DNA of 64,000 nt from Clostridiales bacterium UBA4039 (GTDB taxonomy: Bacteria; Bacillota; Clostridia; Lachnospirales; Vallitaleaceae), in contig DGAD01000027.1 in assembly GCA_002382805.1 (NCBI GenBank), positions 25,222 through 89,221 of the forward strand. Direction: 5' to 3'. Position numbers and translations under genes: made by a program. Shown one piece after another: positions 26,840 through 35,956 of this stretch (position 1 is the stretch's first letter; each line of letters opens with the position of its first letter). Under the pieces are notes generated by a model. That model saw only the letters and a program-made list of their open reading frames with translations, ran no database searches and had not been told where the DNA came from.

Positions 26840-28723
26840 TTAAATAAGTTTTTCAAGGATTTTGTTGCTACGTGTGATGAATGCGGACATCTTTTCAGGA
26901 TCTAATGTCTTATGGCTAATCATAGCTAAATCATAGAGTTGCTCGCAGAAAAGTTTGACATCATTGTCTTTTGTACTATCATCTTTATGTTCAAGAATAT
27001 ATTGAACCAAAGTATTATTTTTATTCAGTACAAGTGTCTCTTCGGTAGGTAAGTCACCCATGCCCATACCCATCATACCATACATTTTAGTCATATCCTG
27101 CATGCGGCGAGACTCTTCCGCCAGTAAAATCATGGCAGAGATGTCCTTGGACTTTAAGGATTCGACTTGAATTTTCATATCGTCTTTGGACAAGGCTTTT
27201 TTGAAGATACCTTCAAGAGCTTCTTGAAGTTCTTTAGCTTCTTCTTCAGTATGTGTATCTTCACCTTTTAATGTATCTGTTAGGTCAGCATCTATACGTG
27301 CAAACTTAACATCTGTATTTTTCATTTCCATCGTACTAATAAAGGGTTGATCAATGGAGTGATCCATGATAACTGCATCCATCTCATGGGACTTGAACAT
27401 ATTGACATATTGAGATTGGATTACTTTATCGGTGACATAATATACCTTGTTCTCATGTTTTTCTTTATTGGCTTCTAAGTATTCAGGAAGCGTAGTGAAT
27501 TTATCATAGATAGTTTTGTATAGGATGATATCCTTTGTTTTTTCGTAGAATTTTTCATCGCGTAGGCAACCAAATTTGATAAATGGATGAATATCGTTCC
27601 AGTACCCTTCATAAGCTTCACGTTCTTTTTTGAAGATACTATTTAGTTTATCAGCTACTTTTTTAGCAATATAGTCGCTGATTTTCTTGACAAACCCATC
27701 GTTTTGCAAGAAGCTTCGAGAGACGTTAAGAGGAAGGTCAGGACAATCAATAACACCTTTTAACAAGAGTAAGAACTCAGGAATGACTTCTTTGATATTA
27801 TCTGCAATAAAGACCTGGCTGTTAAAGAGCTTAATTTGTCCTTCCATTGTGTCAAATTCATTGCCAAGACGTGGAAAATATAAAATCCCTTTGAGACGGA
27901 ATGGATAGTCCATGTTTAAATGAATCCAAAACAGCGGCTCTTTGTAATCAAGAAATGTCTTACGATAAAACTCTTTATATTCTTCGTCTTCGCATTCGCT
28001 GGCTTTTTTTAGATACAGTGGTGCAGGGTCGTTTAACATTTTGGGTTCATCAGCGATAATGTTCCCATCGTCATCTTTTTTGGGCTCTTCATGGATATCA
28101 GTTAAGTAGATAGGATAAGGCATGAAAGAACAGTATTTTTCAATAGTCGTACGTAGTGTCCAACTATTTAAAAATTCTTTGCCTTCATCACTTATGTGAA
28201 GAACAATCTCTGTACCAATCTCAGACTTAGTTCCTTCTTCAAGTTCGAACTCTGTTCCACCATCACATGTCCAGTGAATAGGTTTTGCTCCGTCTTGATA
28301 GGATAGAGAGTGGATTTCAACAGTTTGTGCAACCATAAAGGCAGAATAGAAACCAAGACCAAAGTGTCCAATAATCTGGTCTTTGTTTTCTTTGTCCTTA
28401 TATGTATTAATAAAGTCTTCAGCACCGGAAAAAGCGATTTGATTGATATACTTTTTAACTTCTTCATCCGTCATACCAATACCGGAATCTTTAATCGTAA
28501 TGGTTTTTGCTTTGCTATCTAAGAGAACATCAATTTTAAAGTCGTGTCCTTCGGGAATGCTGTATTCGCCCATTCCATCAAGTTTTCTCATCTTGGTCAT
28601 AGCATCACTGGCATTGGAGATGAGTTCACGCATAAAAATGTCGTGATCGGAATAAAGCCATTTTTTTATAATCGGAAAAATGTTCTCACTATGAATGGAT
28701 AAACTACCTTTTTCTTTGCTCAT
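26840..28723 (-). CDS. htpG: Molecular chaperone HtpG (Hsp90)
   Basis: 627 residues. The N-terminal GHKL ATPase has ELISNASDAMTKMR, KDSGIGMT and IGHFGLGFYSAFMV. The middle domain has LYFPRLGNEF and PLNVSRSFLQ with the conserved Arg. A C-terminal dimerisation domain follows. HtpG refolds and stabilises cytoplasmic proteins with ATP. The start follows CAGGAGG. The promoter at 28756-28784 looks like plain sigma-A; I see no CIRCE or CtsR operator. Confidence 0.97.
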   Translation of the reverse strand: MSKEKGSLSIHSENIFPIIKKWLYSDHDIFMRELISNASDAMTKMRKLDGMGEYSIPEGHDFKIDVLLDSKAKTITIKDSGIGMTDEEVKKYINQIAFSGAEDFINTYKDKENKDQIIGHFGLGFYSAFMVAQTVEIHSLSYQDGAKPIHWTCDGGTEFELEEGTKSEIGTEIVLHISDEGKEFLNSWTLRTTIEKYCSFMPYPIYLTDIHEEPKKDDDGNIIADEPKMLNDPAPLYLKKASECEDEEYKEFYRKTFLDYKEPLFWIHLNMDYPFRLKGILYFPRLGNEFDTMEGQIKLFNSQVFIADNIKEVIPEFLLLLKGVIDCPDLPLNVSRSFLQNDGFVKKISDYIAKKVADKLNSIFKKEREAYEGYWNDIHPFIKFGCLRDEKFYEKTKDIILYKTIYDKFTTLPEYLEANKEKHENKVYYVTDKVIQSQYVNMFKSHEMDAVIMDHSIDQPFISTMEMKNTDVKFARIDADLTDTLKGEDTHTEEEAKELQEALEGIFKKALSKDDMKIQVESLKSKDISAMILLAEESRRMQDMTKMYGMMGMGMGDLPTEETLVLNKNNTLVQYILEHKDDSTKDNDVKLFCEQLYDLAMISHKTLDPEKMSAFITRSNKILEKLI

Positions 28724-28755
28724 AATAACCTCCTGTAGATTAAAATTCTACATAT

Positions 28756-28784
28756 ATGATAACGCGAGAAAAACAAAAAGTCAA
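28756..28784 (-). promoter_or_regulatory. htpG promoter
   Basis: On the minus strand TTGACT (28779-28784) and TATCAT (28756-28761), 17-bp spacer, between the upstream terminator and the htpG start. Confidence 0.75.
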
Positions 28785-28792
28785 TAGAAAAT

Positions 28793-28817
28793 TAGCACTC
28801 GATTTAATCGAGTGCTA
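28793..28817 (-). terminator. Terminator overlapping a stop codon
   Basis: TAGCACTCGATT and AATCGAGTGCTA form a near-perfect palindrome, followed on the minus strand by AATTTTC. The TAA stop of the upstream DUF5721-like gene is within the stem. Confidence 0.75.
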
Positions 28818-29304
28818 ACAGGGTCGAGATACCTTGCTTTTTAAAGAAGCGAAGCATTGAATCATCAAAGTACTGTTCAGCTGTTTTGTCAAGCGTGAAG
28901 GAAGCATAGTTCGTTCCGGTAATAATGCGAATCTTATTATCTTCATAATTGAGGGTAAAGATAAAACCTCCAATCGCTTGGGATTCATTAAAACGAATTC
29001 TCTCCAGTGTTGAATGGACAGCATTTGGATGTAGGGAAAAGGTGATTTTCATTGAAGTAGGAGGCTTTTGACCGCGAATCAGGTTAAAAGCGTGGGCTTT
29101 AAAATCCTTCCACCGGATATGCGTCAGTTCGTTTAATCGATCAGGGTCATCTGTATCTAAAAAGTCTTTGCGCACCTGACCGTCAACGTGCACTTTAAAA
29201 AGTTGCACAAGTTCAAAAGAGACGCATAGGAATTCGTCAAAGACCTCTTCTTTTAATAATTTTTGCATAACCTGTTTTGTATCTTCTAAAATAAAACTAA
29301 TCAC
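28804..29304 (-). CDS. DUF5721-like hypothetical protein
   Basis: 166 residues from a GTG start at 29304 behind AAGGATGG. No signal sequence, membrane segment or catalytic motif is seen. The predicted fold is mixed alpha/beta, with recognisable stretches HIRWKDFKAHAFNLIRGQKPP and NKIRIITGTNYASFTLDK. Size and these stretches resemble a family of uncharacterised Lachnospirales proteins (DUF5721), but I assign it with caution. It is transcribed alone from a promoter at 29341-29369 and ends in its own terminator, so it is a single-gene unit next to htpG. Confidence 0.6.
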   Translation of the reverse strand: MISFILEDTKQVMQKLLKEEVFDEFLCVSFELVQLFKVHVDGQVRKDFLDTDDPDRLNELTHIRWKDFKAHAFNLIRGQKPPTSMKITFSLHPNAVHSTLERIRFNESQAIGGFIFTLNYEDNKIRIITGTNYASFTLDKTAEQYFDDSMLRFFKKQGISTLLALD

Positions 29305-29340
29305 TTTATGACCATCCTTTATTATTTGCTTTGTTCTTAC

Positions 29341-29369
29341 ATTATAGTATGAATTTTTGGATGTGGCAA
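29341..29369 (-). promoter_or_regulatory. Promoter of the DUF5721-like gene
   Basis: On the minus strand TTGCCA (29364-29369) and TATAAT (29341-29346), 17-bp spacer. It is back to back with the promoter at 29392. Confidence 0.72.
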
Positions 29370-29391
29370 TGTTATCGGAGAAAGGTTTTTC

Positions 29392-29420
29392 TTGACAGCG
29401 GTGCTAAAATCCGATATCCT
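29392..29420 (+). promoter_or_regulatory. Promoter of the MutS2-like leader transcript
   Basis: A consensus TTGACA (29392-29397) and TATCCT (29415-29420) are 17 bp apart. The start point near 29427 would give a 5' leader of about 240 nt before the MutS2-like gene. Confidence 0.7.
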
Positions 29421-29460
29421 AAGGATATAATTTAATTTAAAGAAAGTAAGAGGATTTTTT

Positions 29461-29487
29461 ATGTATGTGTCTTATTCTTTTGAATAA
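29461..29487 (+). CDS. Candidate eight-codon leader peptide
   Basis: ATG 29461 to TAA 29487 encodes MYVSYSFE behind AAGAGG with seven-base spacing. The codons TCT TAT TCT TTT GAA TAA lie within a small hairpin, CTTATTC/GAATAAG. The start region ATGTATGT is exactly complementary to ACATACAT at about 29566-29573, so translation of this frame would change the fold of the leader. Typical of attenuator peptides, but unproven. Confidence 0.45.
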   Translation: MYVSYSFE

Positions 29488-29496
29488 GAATTGAAT

Positions 29497-29638
29497 AATT
29501 TTTGCAACAGGTAACCAGACAGCGACAAGGTCGCTTTGTTCTTGTGTGCAAAATTACATACATATATAATTTCGGTTTTACATATACTATTTGAGGCTCG
29601 TAGATTGTATCTATGGGCCTTTGTGTGTTTTTTTGCGC
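29497..29638 (+). promoter_or_regulatory. Structured 5' leader with terminator-like hairpin
   Basis: An outer helix TTTTGCA/TGCAAAA encloses an AGCGAC/GTCGCT hairpin (about 29500-29554). Further on, GGCTC.TAGAT pairs with ATCTA.GGGCC (29594-29619) and is followed by TTTGTGTGTTTTTTT, the layout of an intrinsic terminator, 50 bp before the MutS2-like start codon. With the leader peptide upstream this looks like a translation-dependent attenuator. Confidence 0.5.
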
Positions 29639-29668
29639 GCGATTTATTTATTCGTGGAGGTAGAAAAG

Positions 29669-31639
29669 ATGAATAAAGCAATGCTAGAAACACTTGAATT
29701 TTATAAAATACTCGAAAACATCGAAGGCTTTGCGATTGCTGATGAAGCAAAAGCTATTATTCGAAAGATTACGCCAACAACAGATTATGAGCGTATCGAA
29801 CAACAGATGGAAGAGACGACGCAGGCGCGCAATATTTTAAATGCATCGACATCAATTCCTTTATTAGGCAATAATCATATTGAACAGCTTCTTATCAAGG
29901 TAGATAAAAACGGTATTTTACAACCGGAAGAACTTGAAAGTATGTACCATATGATGGTGACAACGGACAAGATGAAGCGATTTATGCAAGAGCAACAGTT
30001 TTTGGCGCCGACGATTACAGCGTATGCTTTGAGCATGTATGAGTATAAGGAGATAAAAGAAGAAATCAATCGATGTATTTATCAACATCGTGTGGACGAT
30101 AAAGCGAGTCCAAACCTTGGAAAAATCCGAAAGCAAAAGCAGATTGTCGAAGGACGTATGAAGACAAAGCTTGAGACAATGACTAGCTCAGCGAAGATAA
30201 AAAAATATCTACAAGATAATACGGTAACCATGAAAAATAATCGATATGTTCTTCAAGTAAAAGCCAATTATAAGCAGATGATTCCAGGAACAATCGTTGA
30301 AAAATCAACGACGGGATCGACTTATTTTGTTGAACCGATAGCGATTAGTCGATACCAAGAGGAGCTACAGCAGCTTGTGGTTGAAGAAGAGCAAGAGATT
30401 TATCAGATTTTAGCGTATTTAACCGCATTGATCTATGAGCAAATTGTAGGTATCAAAATCACGCTTGAGACATTTATTACCTATGACGTTATTTTTGCAA
30501 AGGCAAAATATAGTCAATCCATTAATGCAAGGAGTGTAAAGTTAAATACGGATAACCGTATTCAGATTGTTCAGGGACGTCATCCTCTTTTGGGACATGA
30601 AGCGGTAGCACTTGACTTTGACATTGGTGTAGGTTATCAAGGACTGGTTATCACCGGTCCAAACACAGGCGGGAAAACAGTAGCGCTAAAAACAGTAGGA
30701 CTTTTTACAGCGATGGTGCAATCAGGAATTCATGTACCGGTGGATGAAGGAAGTGAATTTGCGATATACGGACAAATCCTTGTTGATATTGGTGATGGTC
30801 AAAGTATTGAGCAATCTTTGAGTACATTTTCGGCACATATTCAGCAAATCATCCGAATTCTCAAATCGGCAAATCCGTATAGCCTCGTTATCTTAGATGA
30901 GATTGGCTCAGGAACAGACCCTGTAGAAGGTGAGGGCTTAGCCATAGCTATACTAGAGAAGCTCTACGAACAAGGTGCTACTATTTTAGCAACGAGCCAT
31001 TATGGCCAAGTTAAAACGTTTGCCAAAGAACATGTAGGATTTATCAATGGCAAGATGGACTTTGATGTAGTCTCTCTTCAACCGACGTATCAGTTAATTA
31101 TGGGAGAGGCAGGAGAAAGTAATGCTTTTGTCATAGCACTAAGGCTTGGAATGGAAGAACAGTTAATTCAACGTGCACACATAAAGACGTATAACAAACC
31201 ATATCAACGTTTTGAAAGCCATAACATCAGTGCGCCCAAGCAAATAGTAACAGGAATAAAAGCTAAAAAACCAAAAACAATCAAACCGATAGATGCTAAA
31301 GTGACAGAGGACGATAATAAGAGACTAGCATCACAAGAGAATATACAAATACGTCCCTATCAGCAAGGAGATCAGGTAGAGATTGCATCTATGCATGCCA
31401 AAGGTATTGTATATGAACAAGAAAATCATAAACAAGAAGTTACCGTGTTGGTTAAGGATAAAAAAGTAACGCTGCATCGACGGATGTTAACGCTTAAAAT
31501 AGCAGCAGAACAACTATACCCAGAAGGTTATGATTTTGACATTCTATTCAAGTCAAAAGCATATCGCAAAAATAATAAATTAATGAGTCGAAAATATGTA
31601 AAGAACCAAAGTTATGAAATTGACCCGAATGACTTATAG
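29669..31639 (+). CDS. MutS2-like ATPase lacking the Smr domain
   Basis: 656 residues from ATG 29669, behind GTGGAGG. The N-terminal core and clamp regions resemble MutS2 (NRYVLQVKANYKQMIPGTIV, GSTYFVEP). The ATPase domain has Walker A GPNTGGKTVALK, Walker B LVILDEIGSGTDP and TSHYGQVK. A KOW-like segment (QGDQVEIASMHAKGIVYEQ) comes near residue 585. MutS2 proteins are normally ~780 residues with a C-terminal Smr nuclease domain; here it is missing, replaced by a ~50-residue basic tail. MutS2 acts on recombination intermediates or stalled ribosomes. This truncated paralogue could act without cleavage. The leader suggests conditional expression. Confidence 0.82.
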   Translation: MNKAMLETLEFYKILENIEGFAIADEAKAIIRKITPTTDYERIEQQMEETTQARNILNASTSIPLLGNNHIEQLLIKVDKNGILQPEELESMYHMMVTTDKMKRFMQEQQFLAPTITAYALSMYEYKEIKEEINRCIYQHRVDDKASPNLGKIRKQKQIVEGRMKTKLETMTSSAKIKKYLQDNTVTMKNNRYVLQVKANYKQMIPGTIVEKSTTGSTYFVEPIAISRYQEELQQLVVEEEQEIYQILAYLTALIYEQIVGIKITLETFITYDVIFAKAKYSQSINARSVKLNTDNRIQIVQGRHPLLGHEAVALDFDIGVGYQGLVITGPNTGGKTVALKTVGLFTAMVQSGIHVPVDEGSEFAIYGQILVDIGDGQSIEQSLSTFSAHIQQIIRILKSANPYSLVILDEIGSGTDPVEGEGLAIAILEKLYEQGATILATSHYGQVKTFAKEHVGFINGKMDFDVVSLQPTYQLIMGEAGESNAFVIALRLGMEEQLIQRAHIKTYNKPYQRFESHNISAPKQIVTGIKAKKPKTIKPIDAKVTEDDNKRLASQENIQIRPYQQGDQVEIASMHAKGIVYEQENHKQEVTVLVKDKKVTLHRRMLTLKIAAEQLYPEGYDFDILFKSKAYRKNNKLMSRKYVKNQSYEIDPNDL

Positions 31640-31719
31640 TCGAGGAACACAATTCCCATATGTACGAGAATCTGTTATGATATAGGGTATAACGAATGTA
31701 TGGATATGGGAGGATTACC

Positions 31720-32670
31720 ATGATGAATTTAGCTAAACTCAATGATAAAATCCGGACACTTCAACACGAAATTGAAGGCAACAAAGTGTTGATTGATCGG
31801 CTTCATAGTGCAAAAAAATCACTCAAAGAGCGCGAAGATGAAAAAAAACATATTGAACAACGATTGCAAAAAGAAGAAAAAGATGTAGCGATGCTAAAAG
31901 GTTTAAGCTTTGCCAATCTTTGGCATACGCTAGTCAATAACAAGACGGAGCGTATGCATGAGGAAGAAAAAGATGTTCTTAAAGTTAAACAAGAACTTGA
32001 TCGTATTGATGCCGAAATCATAGCAGAGCAAGAAGAGATTCAGCGCGTAGAAGGACAAGTCCAATCCTTGGATCAGCTTGAAGATGGCTATAAAGCCCTT
32101 ATTCAAGAAAAAAAGACAGCACTAGAAAATAGCGGTAGTGATGTATGGGAAAAAATAGAAATGATTGAACATCAAGTTGAAGAAATTTTACATCAGATAA
32201 AAGAACTTGGGGAGGCGCTACATGAAGGAGAAAAAGCGTTAAGTCAATCCGATGATATATTAAGTTCCTTACAATCGGCGGCAAATTGGGGAACATATGA
32301 CATGTTTGGTGGCGGAATGCTTGCAACGATGGCAAAACGTAGTCACATGGATGAAGCACAGAAAAAAATATATACATTCCAAAACACCCTGCGACGCTAT
32401 AATCAAGAGTTGCAAGATGTGGGAGAGGCATATTTGGAAGCGTTTTCACATGATGGATTTTTACGATTTGCTGATTGGTTTTTTGATGGATTCTTTGTGG
32501 ATTGGACGGTGCAAAGTGAGATCAATCAAGCCAAAGATCAAGTAAGTCAGACCAAACAGGCAATTAGCAATCTCCAACAACAGCTGAATCAGCAATTTCA
32601 AGAGTGTGAAAAGAAAATGGAGCGGCTATTACGTGAAGAAGAAGCACTTGTTGTTAATGCAGAAGAATAA
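31720..32670 (+). CDS. Coiled-coil protein of unknown function
   Basis: 316 residues from ATG 31720, behind GGGAGG. Residues ~1-195 and 265-316 are heptad-like, rich in Glu, Lys and Gln. Between them is a conserved-looking patch, WGTYDMFGGGMLATMAKRSH, and an aromatic FADWFFDGFFVDW segment. No signal, membrane segment or enzymatic motif. I do not recognise a named family beyond the GGGMLATMAKRSHMD-type patch, which I believe recurs in uncharacterised Firmicutes proteins. The gene lies between the MutS2-like and aminopeptidase genes, with a possible TATGAT -10 box at about 31677. Confidence 0.65.
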   Translation: MMNLAKLNDKIRTLQHEIEGNKVLIDRLHSAKKSLKEREDEKKHIEQRLQKEEKDVAMLKGLSFANLWHTLVNNKTERMHEEEKDVLKVKQELDRIDAEIIAEQEEIQRVEGQVQSLDQLEDGYKALIQEKKTALENSGSDVWEKIEMIEHQVEEILHQIKELGEALHEGEKALSQSDDILSSLQSAANWGTYDMFGGGMLATMAKRSHMDEAQKKIYTFQNTLRRYNQELQDVGEAYLEAFSHDGFLRFADWFFDGFFVDWTVQSEINQAKDQVSQTKQAISNLQQQLNQQFQECEKKMERLLREEEALVVNAEE

Positions 32671-32714
32671 TGTTAGAATAGGTGTGCATTAGTAAGATTA
32701 AGGAAGGTGGAATT

Positions 32715-34007
32715 ATGGATAAAATACAAGATTATTTTGAATTTATGAAATCTGCGACGACAGCAGTACAAAGTATAGATACAGTAAAACAAAGGTTTAA
32801 TGCCAAGGGTTTTACTGAAATTAAACTGGAAGACTTATGGATGCTAGAACCAGGCAAAAAATACTATGTGTCACCTTATCCATCCATGATGATTGCATTT
32901 ACCATGGGAAAAGCTCGATTTATAACCAAAGGCTTCAACATTATTGCCGCACATACAGATAATCCGGCGCTTCGTATTAAACCTGAACCGGAAGTGGTTG
33001 AAGAAGGGATGCTTACCCTTAATGTTGAAAAGTATGGAGGTCCGATATTAAATACATGGTTTGATCGTCCCCTTTCAATTGCAGGACGAGTAGCAGTAAA
33101 AAGCGAAGAGATTTTAAAACCAAACATACTGCATGTGGACTTAAAGCGTCCGATTATGACCTTGCCTAATATTGCAATACATATGAATAAGACGGTCAAC
33201 AAAGGACAAGAGATTAAGATACAAAAAGAAATGCAACCTTTACTAACGAATTTAGTTGAAGAGCAAGTAGGTAAAGATTATCTATTGAATATTATCGCAG
33301 ATGAGTTAAATATTCATCCTTCTGAGATTCTGGATATGGACCTTTTTGTCTATTGTGCAGAAGAGGGCATTATTGTAGGGGCAAATGAAGAATATATCTC
33401 ATGCCCTCGTATTGATGATTTGGCCATGGTCTATGCGGCAATGGAAGCGCTTATTGAATCCGATCACCATGAAGGCATTAACATGGCTGTCTTTTTTGAT
33501 CATGAAGAGATTGGAAGTATGACGAAGCAAGGCGCAGATTCTATGTTACTTGCTACGGTTATAGAGCGTATTCGTATGGGTATGAATCGAACCCAAGAAC
33601 AGTTTTCAAGACAGACCATGGAAAGCTTTGTCATATCAGCGGATGGAGCACATGGATTACATCCAAATTATAAGGAAAAAAATGATATAACCAATAAACC
33701 AATTATCAACGGAGGAATTGCCATTAAGATTAGTGGGAATAAATCGTATGCATCTGATGTAGAGTCTATTGCCGCTTTTCAACAACTATGCGACTATGCA
33801 GGCGTCAAATATCAGAAGTTTATTAATCACTCAGATGAAGCCGGAGGAAAAACACTGGGACCATTATTGACACAATATATGCCGGTGCATGTTGTAGATG
33901 TTGGAGTACCTATGCTTGCAATGCACTCAACACGTGAGCTTATGGGTAGGGAAGACTTCTTAGACACCCTTGAGATTTTCAAAAGTTTTTATAAAATGCA
34001 CGACTAA
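32715..34007 (+). CDS. M18 family aminopeptidase
   Basis: 430 residues from ATG 32715, preceded by AAGGTGG. Metal ligands of the M18 (aspartyl/lysine aminopeptidase) family are visible: His in IAAHTDNPALRIKP, bridging Asp in CPRIDDLAM, Glu pair in FFDHEEIGS and His in PMLAMHSTREL. The enzyme removes N-terminal, often acidic, residues from peptides and forms large tetrahedral complexes in the cytoplasm. Length agrees with the family. The gene appears to be transcribed separately or with the coiled-coil gene 44 bp upstream. Confidence 0.93.
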   Translation: MDKIQDYFEFMKSATTAVQSIDTVKQRFNAKGFTEIKLEDLWMLEPGKKYYVSPYPSMMIAFTMGKARFITKGFNIIAAHTDNPALRIKPEPEVVEEGMLTLNVEKYGGPILNTWFDRPLSIAGRVAVKSEEILKPNILHVDLKRPIMTLPNIAIHMNKTVNKGQEIKIQKEMQPLLTNLVEEQVGKDYLLNIIADELNIHPSEILDMDLFVYCAEEGIIVGANEEYISCPRIDDLAMVYAAMEALIESDHHEGINMAVFFDHEEIGSMTKQGADSMLLATVIERIRMGMNRTQEQFSRQTMESFVISADGAHGLHPNYKEKNDITNKPIINGGIAIKISGNKSYASDVESIAAFQQLCDYAGVKYQKFINHSDEAGGKTLGPLLTQYMPVHVVDVGVPMLAMHSTRELMGREDFLDTLEIFKSFYKMHD

Positions 34008-34038
34008 ATATCAAATATGTATGGGAATGATAATTGCG

Positions 34039-34067
34039 TTGCATCACTTTGAAGCGTATGCTATAAT
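34039..34067 (+). promoter_or_regulatory. Promoter of the DegV gene
   Basis: TTGCAT (34039-34044) and TATAAT (34062-34067), spacer 17 bp. Confidence 0.72.
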
Positions 34068-34122
34068 ATATGGTAATTAATACTACATCTCGATTTGCGA
34101 GAAAGAGAAGGAGATAAACTTC

Positions 34123-34962
34123 ATGAAATACAAAATTATAGGTGATAGCTCATGTGATATAAGTGATGCAATGCGTCAAGAGATGAGTATAGAGTTGGTT
34201 CCGCTGACGCTCGAAGTGGATGGCGTACGTTATGTGGATGATGATACTTTGGATGTGGCTTATTATATGCAAAAAGCAAATGCCAGTTCCACAGTACCAA
34301 AATCTTCTTGTCCATCTCCCGATGATTACATGCAGGCGATGGCGGGGGAAGAAGATGGCGTATTCGTTATCACTTTAAGTTCAGAATTAAGTGGAAGCTA
34401 TGGCAGTGCAATGCTAGCAAAAACAATGGTTCAAGAAAAAAATCCTGAAAAGAAAATTCATATTATTAATAGTCGAAGTGCATGTTCTGGTGAGGCACTA
34501 CTCGCACTAAAGCTCTATGAATGTACTCAATCAAACATGGAGTTTGAAGATATTGTAGAGGAGATAGAAGCGTTTCGTGATGCGATGCAGACCGTTTTTG
34601 TACTTGAACGTATTGATCATTTGCAAAAAGCAGGACGTATGTCAAAAATGAAAGCAACGATTGCCAATATGCTTCATATCAAGTTGATTCTTCGTGCAAC
34701 AGACAAAGGTGAGATTGACCTTGTGTCACAGGCAAGAGGAACAAAAAAAGCCATAGATAAAATGATCAAATCCATTGGAGAAATTGGAACGGTAACCAAA
34801 GACAAGGTTGTAGTCATCGCCCATTGCCAGGCTCAAGAACGTGGTGAGCAGGTTAGAGAAAAAGTCCAGGAGCTTTATGAGTTTAAGGAAGTCATTCTTG
34901 TGGCGATGCGAGGGTTAAGTTCTAATTATGCTAATATTGGTGGAATTGTAATAGCCTATTAA
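34123..34962 (+). CDS. DegV family fatty acid-binding protein
   Basis: 279 residues. The opening IIGDSSCDISDAMR, TSCPSP-like motif (here KSSCPSPDDYM near residue 62), ITLSSELSGSYGSA near 83 and FVLERIDHLQKAGRMS near 160 are DegV signatures. The protein binds a single fatty acid, and FakB-type members hand it to the FakA kinase for phosphorylation. No fakA lies nearby, so whether this is a FakB is undecided. It has its own promoter and terminator. Confidence 0.92.
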   Translation: MKYKIIGDSSCDISDAMRQEMSIELVPLTLEVDGVRYVDDDTLDVAYYMQKANASSTVPKSSCPSPDDYMQAMAGEEDGVFVITLSSELSGSYGSAMLAKTMVQEKNPEKKIHIINSRSACSGEALLALKLYECTQSNMEFEDIVEEIEAFRDAMQTVFVLERIDHLQKAGRMSKMKATIANMLHIKLILRATDKGEIDLVSQARGTKKAIDKMIKSIGEIGTVTKDKVVVIAHCQAQERGEQVREKVQELYEFKEVILVAMRGLSSNYANIGGIVIAY

Positions 34963-35000
34963 AGAAGAGTCAAGCAAAAGAACGTATGTGATAATAGAGA

Positions 35001-35037
35001 AAAAGATGTGTGCAATACATTGCATTCATCTTTTTTT
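35001..35037 (+). terminator. Terminator after the DegV gene
   Basis: AAAGATG..TGCAA pairs with TTGCA..CATCTTT around a TACA loop and runs into seven T residues. Confidence 0.88.
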
Positions 35038-35099
35038 GTTCTGTGATGGGGAAGTTTACATGAACATTCACCTATACATTATAGGGCATATTTCCTTTC

Positions 35100-35128
35100 T
35101 TGCTTTCTTAAGGAAGTAAGGGTATAAT
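35100..35128 (+). promoter_or_regulatory. Promoter of the PHP gene
   Basis: TTGCTT (35100-35105) and TATAAT (35123-35128), spacer 17 bp. Confidence 0.75.
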
Positions 35129-35191
35129 GTGGGTGTGACTTTTGAGAAGTAAAGAGTTAATGTGATTATTAATAGAAAGGTAAGGAATTCA

Positions 35192-35908
35192 TTGAAGATA
35201 TATTTTGACGTACATACGCACACGACAGCAAGTGGACATGCTTATAGCTCACTTGAAGAAAACATACGTGTTGCCAAAGAAAAAGGATTGACCTACTATG
35301 GTGTGTCGGACCATGCACCGATGATGCCGGGGTCAACGCATTTGTTTTATTTTCAAAATCTAAAGGTACTACCACGCAAGATGTATGGTGTTAATATCTT
35401 ACGTGGTGTAGAAGCCAATATCATTGATGAGGATGGACGTATTGATATGCTGCCTTCTGGGTTAGAACATCTAGACTATGTTATTGCAAGTCTACATCCG
35501 CCATGCATTGATTATGGAACGATAGAAGCCAATACCAATGCTATCATTGGTGCCATTAAGAATCCAAAAGTAAATATCATCGGTCACCCGGATGATAGCC
35601 GATATCCCTTGGATTATGAAAAAATCGTTAAAGCAGCTAAAGAGTACAAGGTCATGCTTGAGATTAATAATAGCTCTTTGGTTCCGGGAAGTTTTCGTGC
35701 GGGAGCTAAGGAGAATGTACAGACCATCTTAAAGTGGGCAAAAGTATATCAGGTTCCGGTTATCTTAAGCTCAGATGCCCATGTGTCATGTGACGTAGGA
35801 AATTTTGACTATGCGTTAGAGGCGATTGAAGAAGCAGAGTTCCCAGAAGAACTTGTGATTAACACAAATGTTGACCTGTTTTTAAACTATATCGCTTTAC
35901 GTTATTAA
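35192..35908 (+). CDS. PHP-domain phosphoesterase (YcdX-like)
   Basis: 238 residues if the TTG at 35192 is used; it has AAGGTAAGG at good spacing, while the in-frame GTG at 35162 has a poor site. Motif I is DVHTHTTASGHAYS with paired metal-binding His residues. GVSDHAPMM, ANIID and a late SSDAHVS complete the trinuclear metal site of PHP enzymes. Family members hydrolyse phosphate esters in the cytoplasm. Substrate is unknown. It precedes the small TrpR-like regulator by 48 bp. Confidence 0.85.
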   Translation: MKIYFDVHTHTTASGHAYSSLEENIRVAKEKGLTYYGVSDHAPMMPGSTHLFYFQNLKVLPRKMYGVNILRGVEANIIDEDGRIDMLPSGLEHLDYVIASLHPPCIDYGTIEANTNAIIGAIKNPKVNIIGHPDDSRYPLDYEKIVKAAKEYKVMLEINNSSLVPGSFRAGAKENVQTILKWAKVYQVPVILSSDAHVSCDVGNFDYALEAIEEAEFPEELVINTNVDLFLNYIALRY

Positions 35909-35956
35909 TTTAATGTGATAAAATTTAGGTATAACCTTATTTAAAGGAGAATAGAT

